Made by a program: the position numbers and the translations under genes. The notes beneath the pieces are model-generated. The model was not told where the DNA came from, did not search any database, and saw only the letters and a list, made by a program, of their open reading frames with translations. A stretch of DNA of 64,000 nucleotides, taken from an uncultured Bacteroidales bacterium. GTDB lineage: Bacteria; Bacteroidota; Bacteroidia; Bacteroidales; Paludibacteraceae. Within the stretch, counting starts at the first letter, position 1; each line of letters begins with the position of its first letter. The stretch is taken from the NCBI GenBank assembly GCA_902769535.1, contig CACXPH010000006.1, positions 62,001 through 126,000 on the forward strand, written 5' to 3'. This document shows positions 25,619 through 32,893 of the stretch, one piece after another.

Positions 25619-25698
25619 ATTATGAATCATGAGGTCCCAAGTTCTTAGCCACAAGGGCACGATTATGGCAAGCCATTTTCAATCCTGGGTCCCGCTAC
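25615..25698 (+). other. Scrambled partial copy of tRNA-Met
   Basis: After the tRNA terminator the DNA repeats the tRNA 3' half: AATCATGAGGTCCC (about 25625-25638) and then a perfect 21-base match to the tRNA end at 25678-25698 (same as 25570-25590). The 5' half is missing and the anticodon loop is inverted (TTATGAA instead of TTCATAA). The T arm is split by a 33-base insert (25644-25676). It may be a decayed tandem tRNA gene or an old integration scar. Confidence 0.8.
25644..25676 (+). mobile_element. Two-hairpin mini-element, copy A
   Basis: It begins CTTAGCC, has AAGGGCACGATTAT, and ends with the perfect palindrome ATGGC-AA-GCCAT. It splits the T arm of the tRNA remnant, so it is an insertion relative to the tRNA. 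Copy B is at 42649-42687. No transposase is encoded. Confidence 0.5.
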
Positions 25699-25702
25699 TC
25701 AA

Positions 25703-25738
25703 AGAGAGACGTCTTTTGGACGCCTCTCTTCTTTTTTT
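25703..25738. terminator. Terminator shared by the tRNA remnant and the leftward cellulose locus
   Basis: AGAGAGACGTC (25703-25713) pairs with GACGCCTCTCT (25719-25729), then a run of seven T. It faces the stop of the leftward operon at 25745. Confidence 0.75.
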
Positions 25739-25744
25739 GAGCAC

Positions 25745-26731
25745 TTAGCCGTTTTGCTGCTGGTTATGCCATTTTGTCGATAGATAGAGGCAGAGACGGG
25801 TGTTGTGGTACGGGCATTTCCAGAAGGAGACCTTGTCTTTGGAGGGGTCGGGAGTGCCGTCGGATTGTAAGAGCCAGAACCATTCGCCGTGGGTGAAGTC
25901 GATATAACGGGAACAGATGAGTTGCCACGAACGGTCTGCTATAACACGCGCTGACTCGTCGTCGAACCGACGAAAGATATTTGTGAAGCCGATGACGGCT
26001 TCCGCCTGCTTCCACCACTCGCGGTCATCGAGCGTACCGTCTGCATTAAAGCCCTGCATGGCTTCCTGTGCCAGTTGACGAACGAGGGTGTCTCTGTTCT
26101 CTCCGGCTATCTCTGCCGCCTCGGATAAGAGCCACGAGCACTCGATACAATGCCCGGCATTGAAGCGCGTCGGTGACGGCCGATGCGCGAAGGTGTCGAT
26201 GACGGTGATGAGGGCTGATTGGAGTTCGGCGGAGGGGCATACACGGTAGAGGTTGGTGTAGGCTTCCATGACGTGCAGGTTGGTGTCCTCGTCATCGTGT
26301 GGGCAGGACTGGAGCAAACGATAGAAAGAGAGGGCACGCTGCAGTGCATCGTCATCCCCCGTGGCACGCACATACTCACTGTAGGCATAGAGCATATAGG
26401 CCTGCACGACAGCCGGACGAGTGGTGTCCAACGGTTGACCGTCCGCCGTGACGGACCAATATGCCGCACCGTCGTCCGGGTCAAGCATATGGGCTTCAAT
26501 AAACGCCTTTGCCGTATTCGCTCCGGCTAAGTACTCCGGGCGATGCAACACGCGGTAGGCTGCAGCAAAGGACCATAAGATACGTGCGTACAGAATGCCA
26601 CCACGCGGAGCATCCTGTATAACCGTCTCATCGCTGCGAACCTGACTGTAAAAACCGCCATGCTCAGGATCGCGGAGCGCCAGCCAGTACGGCAAGATAT
26701 TTTGTGTCAATATGTCCTGCGGCGAGGTCAT
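25745..26731 (-). CDS. Cellobiose 2-epimerase (AGE family)
   Basis: 328 residues, no signal peptide, so cytoplasmic. It converts the reducing glucose of cellobiose to mannose, giving 4-O-beta-glucosyl-mannose. An (alpha/alpha)6 barrel of the N-acylglucosamine 2-epimerase family with DPEHGGFYSQV, NLHVMEAYTNLYR, AGHCIECSWLLSEA, REWWKQAEAVIGF and FWKCPYHNTR; the His residues in the last three motifs are the catalytic set in this family. Relatives are slightly longer (about 390 residues). It is the last gene of the cellulose locus and overlaps GH9 by four bases. The usual partner, a GH130 mannosylglucose phosphorylase, is not in the window. Confidence 0.88.
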   Translation of the reverse strand: MTSPQDILTQNILPYWLALRDPEHGGFYSQVRSDETVIQDAPRGGILYARILWSFAAAYRVLHRPEYLAGANTAKAFIEAHMLDPDDGAAYWSVTADGQPLDTTRPAVVQAYMLYAYSEYVRATGDDDALQRALSFYRLLQSCPHDDEDTNLHVMEAYTNLYRVCPSAELQSALITVIDTFAHRPSPTRFNAGHCIECSWLLSEAAEIAGENRDTLVRQLAQEAMQGFNADGTLDDREWWKQAEAVIGFTNIFRRFDDESARVIADRSWQLICSRYIDFTHGEWFWLLQSDGTPDPSKDKVSFWKCPYHNTRLCLYLSTKWHNQQQNG

Positions 26732-28512
26732 GGCTGCGACAGGGCATCAAGGCCTGCAGAGAGCGCGAAGAGGGTGACGTTCCAGTTGATGGTCACCTCA
26801 TTGGAGGCGTAACTGGGTTGATAGTCCAGATAACTCTCATCCGCCGGTACGTTCTTCGGGTACTTCACCCCATCCGTAGCGGCATCTTGTTTGTCAGGAT
26901 TCGGTCCTCCGGCAAGGAAGCCCGGTAGTGTGCCCTTCGGATGCGAATAGGACAGACGATGGTGCGGATGGCTCGTCGGGTGAGCACCAAAGCCCGTGAC
27001 GTAACAGAAACCAGTTGCGTTCTGACCAAGGATGTAGTTGAGGCAACGCTGTGCGTTCACCATATAGCGATTGTCACCCGTCAGACGATAAGCATACAGA
27101 CATTCGATTCCGCGCCAGCAACACCCTTCCGAGTTGCAACCCCAGAAGAAATCCGATTCGCGGTTGCCGTAAGGCGATTTATAGACCGAAACGGTTGTTG
27201 CCTCATTCAGATAGGACTCTAAATGCGCCAACAATTGGTCATTGGTTATTTGTAATTGGTCATTGTGCATCAGGAGTTCCAGATACGCCAGTTCTGCCAC
27301 GTTGCCCCATACGGCAGGCGTATAAACGCTGCCGATTTGTGATTTATGATTTATGATTTCAGATTTGTAGAAATCATCGCCGGTAAGCAGATACAACTCC
27401 GTAGCAGCCCAGAGAAACTCATCACGTACATCGAAGTCGTCGTAGGCGCCGGTATTGATGGTCGGTTGAAACTCCTCATTCATTTTCGGCTGGTCGTAAT
27501 AGACATCGGGGTGCTCGAGTGCCCATCCGTAGGCGCATAAGGCCGCTTCTTCCGCCTCGACACAGAACCGCCCAAGGGTATTCTTATACGGCGCATAGAT
27601 GCGTGCAGCGAGCGCCATCGTAGCGGCAAAGTCCAGTGCGGCGGCTGTGGTCTTCATGACTACATATCGCTGCTGTTTGCACTGATCGGGACGGATGAAC
27701 TTCTCGAAGTTCGGGGTGGTTAGTTTATGGTAGACACCGCCATCCAAATCCTGCATAGTCATCATCCAGCGGATGTTATACATAGCCTCGGCAAGCATGT
27801 CAGGGAGCCTACCCTCTGTCCCTCCCCGAAGGGAGGGAGGTATGTTCAGGCTAAGCGTATCAAAGTAGGCCTTATTCATCTCGTACGCCATGAGCCAGAC
27901 GCCCATGGTATAGCCGGAGTTGACGATGTACTTGTTATAATCGCCTGCATCATACCAACCGCCCGGACAAGAGATAACGGTTCCTTCGGGACGGAGGTCG
28001 GTGGCCGCAGAGGCATGCACGAGTACATGATCATCCGGGTGTCCGGCGGGACGCGCATAGCCTTCGGCATAGGGTTCTTCGGTCGCCATCGAGGCGCGCT
28101 GGTGATAGAACGCGCGGAGGGCAGCACGAGTGAGCTCTTTATAAGGGCGCGGCTCGATTGTAAATCGAGATGACGTAATTTCGTTATTACGTACTATCGA
28201 CAATGTGTAAACACCGGGCTCTCGAAGCTCCGAGAAATCGACAAGTTGACAGGGTTTGCCGGAAATGGGATTAAGGATGACGGGTGAGAGGTGAGAGGAG
28301 AGAGGAATAGTATCTCCGTTTTCGGTAAGAACGAAAACCTCGCTAACCGCCAACCGTTCATCGCTTAACGTTATCGTGGCCGTTTTCTCCTGTTCAGGCG
28401 CAAAACCAAGTTGGTTCAATCGTATTGGACCATTATCGGGGTTCGTATAGTGCGTGCAGCTACTTAAGACCGCTAGCGCTGACAGAATACAGAATACAGA
28501 TATTTTTCTCAT
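26728..28512 (-). CDS. GH9 endoglucanase lipoprotein with several in-frame repeat inserts
   Basis: 594 residues. The signal ends LAVLSSC, so it is probably displayed on the outer membrane. An N-terminal Ig-like domain (IRLNQLGF start) precedes the GH9 barrel. GGWYDAGDYNKYIVNSG carries the catalytic Asp pair, TGFGAHPTSHPHHR is the conserved His motif, and SNEVTINWNV contains the general acid Glu. It hydrolyses beta-1,4-glucan. Three inserts unlike other GH9 enzymes are encoded by short repeats: PSLRGGTEGR near residue 227, KSEIINHKSQI near 385, and HNDQLQITNDQL near 417; a weaker one lies near 110. The frame is intact. It overlaps the epimerase by 4 bases and follows the symporter by one. Confidence 0.9.
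   Translation of the reverse strand: MRKISVFCILSALAVLSSCTHYTNPDNGPIRLNQLGFAPEQEKTATITLSDERLAVSEVFVLTENGDTIPLSSHLSPVILNPISGKPCQLVDFSELREPGVYTLSIVRNNEITSSRFTIEPRPYKELTRAALRAFYHQRASMATEEPYAEGYARPAGHPDDHVLVHASAATDLRPEGTVISCPGGWYDAGDYNKYIVNSGYTMGVWLMAYEMNKAYFDTLSLNIPPSLRGGTEGRLPDMLAEAMYNIRWMMTMQDLDGGVYHKLTTPNFEKFIRPDQCKQQRYVVMKTTAAALDFAATMALAARIYAPYKNTLGRFCVEAEEAALCAYGWALEHPDVYYDQPKMNEEFQPTINTGAYDDFDVRDEFLWAATELYLLTGDDFYKSEIINHKSQIGSVYTPAVWGNVAELAYLELLMHNDQLQITNDQLLAHLESYLNEATTVSVYKSPYGNRESDFFWGCNSEGCCWRGIECLYAYRLTGDNRYMVNAQRCLNYILGQNATGFCYVTGFGAHPTSHPHHRLSYSHPKGTLPGFLAGGPNPDKQDAATDGVKYPKNVPADESYLDYQPSYASNEVTINWNVTLFALSAGLDALSQP
27234..27268 (-). repeat. 7-bp array in frame within GH9 (first)
   Basis: Plus-strand units ATTGGTC, ATTGGTT, ATTTGTA, ATTGGTC, ATTGTGC: 35 bases. 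In the gene sense the words are CAATGAC/CAATTAC, related to the CAATCTC words before pdxB. Confidence 0.8.
27333..27367 (-). repeat. 7-bp array in frame within GH9 (second)
   Basis: Plus-strand units CGATTTG, TGATTTA, TGATTTA, TGATTTC, AGATTTG: 35 bases. In the gene sense the main word is a rotation of AATCATA, the same word as in the proS and gcvH leaders. Confidence 0.8.
27820..27837 (-). repeat. Perfect hairpin in frame within GH9
   Basis: In the gene sense CCCTCCC and GGGAGGG flank TTCG, a stable tetraloop closed by C-G. It encodes part of PPSLRGGTEGR where other GH9 enzymes have a short ESGNG-like loop before LPDML. Confidence 0.7.
28166..28197 (-). repeat. 8-bp array in frame within GH9
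   Basis: CGAGATGA, CGTAATTT, CGTTATTA, CGTACTAT: CG every 8 bases over 32 bases. It encodes IVRNNEITSS at the end of the Ig-like domain. The length there is about normal, so it may be a replacement rather than an addition. The words match the intergenic 8-bp arrays at 31110 and 37384. Confidence 0.55.
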
Positions 28513-28513
28513 A

Positions 28514-29857
28514 TTATTTCTTTAATGGGAATTTATAGGCAAGGAGGCTCATGATCGCGGCGATGGAAGCCGGGAAGAGGGAGAAGAGTGCCCAAACCAT
28601 GGTTCGGACAGAGGCTTCGTCGGTGATGATGACGATGGTCTCGCCGGTGGTCATATCGGTATGTGAGACGAGTCCGGCTGCGCCCAAAAGTAAGGCAATG
28701 AGGCTACCGGAGATAGCTCCGCCGAATTTCTGCGCCATCGTTCCGGAGGAGAAGATAAGACCGGTGGAACTCGTTCCGTTTTTCTCGGTCGCATAGTCCG
28801 ACACGTCGGCGTACATCGACCAAAGGAGCGGCGAGTAGAGTCCGACGCCTATGGATGCCAGGACAGATACGGCCACCATGAGCCAGATGTACGATGCGTC
28901 CATCGGGATGAAGAAATAGCAGACGGAGAAGAGGCAGCAGATGATGGAAGCCCAGACGAACGCCATGCGCTTGGAACCGATCATGCGGGTGTACACAGGA
29001 CTGAGTGCACCGAAGATCATACAGGTCACTTCACTGAAAGCCATAAAGGCCGTGTAGTTGATGATGAAGCGTCCTACGCTCACGTCGCCGCCCACACAAT
29101 AGGTGAACATATAGGCCACCACGGCATAGCGGAAGCCGTTGAAGAAGTTCGTGCAGAAAGCGATGGAAGTCATGTAGACCCAGGGCTTATTGCGGAACAA
29201 GTCCGCGAACTGCTTAAAGCTGAATTTCTCTGCGATGATGGGTTTGTGGCGTTCCTTGGTTAGCAGACCGCAGGTCAGGGTCATGACAGCAGCCAGCAGG
29301 CCGAAGAAAGCACCGAGGACGGCATACTGTTGTTGCTCCGTTCCACCGACGAGTTTCTGCAGATAGGGGAAGGCGAAGAGGGTGATAAATCCCATCGCAT
29401 ACGCTCCGACCATACGGAAGGCAGAGAACTGGTTTTTCTCGTCATCATCGGTAGTCATCACGCCGAGCAGCGAGCCATACGGTACGTTCACCGCCGTGTA
29501 CACCGCCATCATGAGCAGGTACAGACTGTACGCCCATATACGCTTACCAGTCATGCCGAGATCGGGCGTGAAGAGCAGGAGTGCGAAGATGAGTCCGAAG
29601 GGTATAGAGCCGAAGATGAGCCACGGGCGGTATGTTCCCCAACGGGTCTTTGTACGGTCCGCGATGGAACCCATGAGGGGGTCTGTGAACACATCGAAGA
29701 TACGCGCTGCGAGCATGAGTGCAGCGGCATCGGCGAAGGTAAGGCCGAACACATGGGTGAAGAACATCGGGAAGGCGATGGACATAATCTTCCAGGTGAT
29801 GCCGCCGGAAGCGGCATCACCCAGAGCATATCCGATTTTTTCGCGGAGAGGTATCAT
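28514..29857 (-). CDS. GPH-family sugar:cation symporter
   Basis: 447 residues with about 12 membrane helices. Matches the glycoside-pentoside-hexuronide family (MFS_2): EKIGYALGDAASG at the start, DVFTDPLMGSIADRTKTRWG after the second helix, and NVPYGSLLGVM in the fourth. It would bring cellobiose or short cello-oligomers across the inner membrane with Na+ or H+. It lies between the surface binding protein and the GH9 gene, with gaps of 6 and 1 bases. Confidence 0.9.
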   Translation of the reverse strand: MIPLREKIGYALGDAASGGITWKIMSIAFPMFFTHVFGLTFADAAALMLAARIFDVFTDPLMGSIADRTKTRWGTYRPWLIFGSIPFGLIFALLLFTPDLGMTGKRIWAYSLYLLMMAVYTAVNVPYGSLLGVMTTDDDEKNQFSAFRMVGAYAMGFITLFAFPYLQKLVGGTEQQQYAVLGAFFGLLAAVMTLTCGLLTKERHKPIIAEKFSFKQFADLFRNKPWVYMTSIAFCTNFFNGFRYAVVAYMFTYCVGGDVSVGRFIINYTAFMAFSEVTCMIFGALSPVYTRMIGSKRMAFVWASIICCLFSVCYFFIPMDASYIWLMVAVSVLASIGVGLYSPLLWSMYADVSDYATEKNGTSSTGLIFSSGTMAQKFGGAISGSLIALLLGAAGLVSHTDMTTGETIVIITDEASVRTMVWALFSLFPASIAAIMSLLAYKFPLKK

Positions 29858-29863
29858 AGGTGC

Positions 29864-31096
29864 TTATTTGTAAGTTACAGATGTAATGGTAGCGCCAAAT
29901 CCAACAACGAGCATAGACCCTTCTTCCTCAACTTTAGCCTTACCTTCTGCGGTATAGGTAAATGTTATAGGGTTGTCTCCCTCATGGACATCTTTCTTCT
30001 CCATGAGATTCATCGACCACCAGTCTGTGGTAACTTGGATTTGATGATAGGTATCACCCGCCATATCGAAATAAATCGAGATAGTAGCACCAGCCGGCAC
30101 ATTCGCCATTGCCTCTTTGGTTACTTTCGCTGTCACTGGTGGATCTACTTCCCAGTTGATTGTAACTGAGCCACTCCAGATGGTCGTCTCTGCGCTGACA
30201 AAAGTAGTAGCCTGAGCCACCAGTCCTTCTGCCGTCGCGAAGAGAACATCCGAGCCATCAGCATTCTTCATGGAGACAGTGTGATTACCCGGTTCGGCTG
30301 CAGGAGCAGTGAAAGTAACGGAGGTAGCAGTAGCCGTCAGTTCGGTAATGACGGTCTCGTCAATCGTGACGGAAGCCACGTTCTCCAATTTAACACCGGA
30401 GATCGTCCATTCCTCGCCCGGTTTAAACACCTCAAAGCCACTGAGCACAACGGATGAGTTATGCACGTTCAGCACGTTCGCACCGTAGCGTTTGCCGGCC
30501 TCGTCTTTGAGGAAGACATAATACGCACCGTCTGCCATCTCCGGCAAAACGAACTCAAGACGGGTGTCGGTAGCGGATGTCGGGGTAATGGTTTGAACGA
30601 CATTCATACCTTCGACATCACTAGTCAGTTCGAACGCTGTCACCGCTGCCAGGTTCACTCCTTCGATGGCAGTAGGAATGTTCGGCACCATATGACGTCC
30701 GCCGGCAGGAGCTGCCGAATACGGATCAGTCAGATATGGGTTGGCGATGAACGTACCGGTACGAGAGGTCTTCTTGCCGGCTTGGGTAACGGCCTCGATA
30801 ACGAGGTCATACTGTCCGGACGGGAAGCACTTATCCAGTTTGGTACCGGTGAAGACGAGTTGTCCGTCGAGATACCAGTTGACGGTCGTGTAAGCGGACG
30901 GGGTCACAACAACCGAGTCTGCACACAGCGTCTCCGGGTTCGATTGCGTCATGGTGATGGTACCGGAAGTACTCTCATAGGGGATGAGGATCAGCGGCGC
31001 ATCATCGGGCGACTGGGTATCAAAGGGCGTGTTATCCTCGCATGACGCGAAACATAACGCCAAGGCTGCAAGCAGCAAAATATAGTGATTTTTCAT
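29864..31096 (-). CDS. Surface glycan-binding lipoprotein (IPT/TIG domains), SusE/F position
   Basis: 410 residues with a lipoprotein signal ending CFASC (Cys 19). It has an N-terminal Ig-like domain (VNWYLDGQLVFTG), two IPT/TIG-like domains and a C-terminal beta domain with aromatic residues (ETTIWSGSVTINWEVDPP and TTDWWSMN) that could stack on glucan. The place after SusD in the operon is that of surface glycan-binding proteins. Binding to cellulose or mixed-linkage glucan is inferred from the neighbouring enzymes only. Confidence 0.8.
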   Translation of the reverse strand: MKNHYILLLAALALCFASCEDNTPFDTQSPDDAPLILIPYESTSGTITMTQSNPETLCADSVVVTPSAYTTVNWYLDGQLVFTGTKLDKCFPSGQYDLVIEAVTQAGKKTSRTGTFIANPYLTDPYSAAPAGGRHMVPNIPTAIEGVNLAAVTAFELTSDVEGMNVVQTITPTSATDTRLEFVLPEMADGAYYVFLKDEAGKRYGANVLNVHNSSVVLSGFEVFKPGEEWTISGVKLENVASVTIDETVITELTATATSVTFTAPAAEPGNHTVSMKNADGSDVLFATAEGLVAQATTFVSAETTIWSGSVTINWEVDPPVTAKVTKEAMANVPAGATISIYFDMAGDTYHQIQVTTDWWSMNLMEKKDVHEGDNPITFTYTAEGKAKVEEEGSMLVVGFGATITSVTYK

Positions 31097-31109
31097 ATCT
31101 TTTTCGATG

Positions 31110-31141
31110 TTACGTTAATACGGGATTACGTTATTACGAAG
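31110..31141 (-). repeat. 8-bp array between susD-like and binding-protein genes
   Basis: TTACGTTA, ATACGGGA, TTACGTTA, TTACGAAG, with the related GGATTACT next. It fills the 48-base gap and reaches the stop codon of the susD-like gene (31145). Confidence 0.7.
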
Positions 31142-31144
31142 GGA

Positions 31145-32836
31145 TTACTTAGTATCCCACCACAGACGGGCATTCCATGAATAACCGCCTTCCACGCGAG
31201 CTCTAGCCGCATCATATTCGGCTTGGTTATCTTTGGCTTCCGACTGCGGATAGCACAGACGAACCGGGATCTCCGTACCGTTTATAAGGTTTTTCGGATC
31301 AGGCGGGGTCAATTTCGGGAAATCTGCACGACGAATATTTGCCCATGCCTCTGCCGGGTTATGGAAATGGAGGATCCAAGCCTGTGTGTTAATCTGGCTC
31401 TTCTGCTGTTCTTTGATAGCACCCCATGCCACCGTCGGTTCTGCCAGATAAGCAGCGAACTCACCATCTGTAACGGCCTCTACGCCATAGTGGTTAGACA
31501 GGAAATCCATCGAAGCACGGATACCGAGTTCGTACATCTCTTTGGCATTATCGCCGGTCCAACCATTGATAGCTGCCTCTGCACGCAAGAAACATACTTC
31601 GGCATAGGTCATGAGCACGCCCGGATTGTCGGAGCGGAGGAAGTTGATCGCCAGTTTCGGCATGAGCCAGCGCGGGTTAGAAGCCGGATCATAGCCCGGG
31701 TGCGCAGCTTGCACTGCCTCGACAGCTGTCACGATTGGGCTACCTGCTACAGCAGCCTGCGAATAATCCGGCCAGTTATCCCACGAGAACATACCCGGAG
31801 CAATGAGCCAAATCACTTTCGCTGTCGGGTTCGCTTGCTGAGTAGCAACAACGGCATCCGTCATATCTATACGACCGTCACCCGTAGAAATGGAGATATA
31901 ATCGTCGATATAGAAACGGCACAGACGCTTCGTACGAGGATCATTAGTCTTGTATAGTTGCTCCCACATGGTTTGGCAGATATAGGTCGGGTTGTTCGCC
32001 GGGTCATTGCCGAAGAAATACTTAGCAAGGGCATTACCGCGGAAGTCTTTATAGGACTCCTGACCAAAGCTGTAGCTGATATTCATATGCTTCACGCAAG
32101 CATCGTCCGCCGCGCCACTCATCACACCGTCTTCCAATGCGGCTTGGAACTCCGCCTTAGCCAGATCCGGAAGCACATCGGAGATACGCATTGCATAACG
32201 CAGACGAAGTGAGTTAGCAAACAGTCTCCACGCTGCCAGATTACCTTCGAACAAGGGATCACTGCTAATAGCTGCAGCCTCGTTGTTAAACAACTTAACG
32301 GCATCTTTGAGTTCCTCAAAGAACGAGCGATAGATATCCTCCTGCTTGTCATACGCCGGTGCCACATTACCTGTGATATAACCCAGACCGGCCTCCGAAT
32401 AAGGCACATCGCCATAGACATCCGTCAGCAAGCCGCCGACATAGACGCGTAAGATACGCAATGCTGCATGAACGTTTGCCTGCTTGGCATCGTCTTTGGT
32501 GCTATTGATAGCATCCGTTAGGTTACGAATAGCACCCGGATAGAGGTTATTCCACGGACGAGCCATCTCATTGTTATCCATACGGTGCTGACCACCGTAG
32601 TTAGTGGTATTCCAGCAACCCATGAGGTGTTGCGTGAACGCGTAGGTATAGAGACGATGTACGTCTACATAGTTCATATCTCCGAACAGTTGCAGTTCAG
32701 CGAAAGTCAATTGTGCTGACGGGTTCGCCTCAGATACTTTCGTCGGGTCGGTATTGATCTCCTCGTAAATCTTGTCGGAGCAAGAAGCGAAGAAGATTGC
32801 AGCCAAGCATAAAGTACTAAATAATATCTTTTTCAT
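31145..32836 (-). CDS. SusD/RagB-family glycan-capture lipoprotein
   Basis: 563 residues. The lipoprotein signal ends FFASC (Cys 19), followed by YEEINTDPTKVSEANPSAQL, a typical mature start of SusD-like_2 proteins. Helical repeats are visible, with LLTDVYGDVPYSEAG and LRLRYAMRISDV characteristic of the family, and an end WNARLWWDTK. It forms the lid of the SusC transporter on the cell surface and captures oligosaccharides. It lies directly after susC, separated by a gap filled by a repeat array. Confidence 0.95.
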   Translation of the reverse strand: MKKILFSTLCLAAIFFASCSDKIYEEINTDPTKVSEANPSAQLTFAELQLFGDMNYVDVHRLYTYAFTQHLMGCWNTTNYGGQHRMDNNEMARPWNNLYPGAIRNLTDAINSTKDDAKQANVHAALRILRVYVGGLLTDVYGDVPYSEAGLGYITGNVAPAYDKQEDIYRSFFEELKDAVKLFNNEAAAISSDPLFEGNLAAWRLFANSLRLRYAMRISDVLPDLAKAEFQAALEDGVMSGAADDACVKHMNISYSFGQESYKDFRGNALAKYFFGNDPANNPTYICQTMWEQLYKTNDPRTKRLCRFYIDDYISISTGDGRIDMTDAVVATQQANPTAKVIWLIAPGMFSWDNWPDYSQAAVAGSPIVTAVEAVQAAHPGYDPASNPRWLMPKLAINFLRSDNPGVLMTYAEVCFLRAEAAINGWTGDNAKEMYELGIRASMDFLSNHYGVEAVTDGEFAAYLAEPTVAWGAIKEQQKSQINTQAWILHFHNPAEAWANIRRADFPKLTPPDPKNLINGTEIPVRLCYPQSEAKDNQAEYDAARARVEGGYSWNARLWWDTK

Positions 32837-32847
32837 AATCGTATTCT

Positions 32848-32889
32848 TTAAACATTAAACATTAAACATTAAACATTAAACTTTAAACA
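32848..32889 (-). repeat. 7-bp tandem array between susC and susD
   Basis: TTAAACA four times, TTAAACT, TTAAACA: six units, 42 of the 57 intercistronic bases. In gene sense one unit is AGTTTAA, a rotation of the AAAGTTT word between iorA and iorB. Confidence 0.85.
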
Positions 32890-32893
32890 TTAT

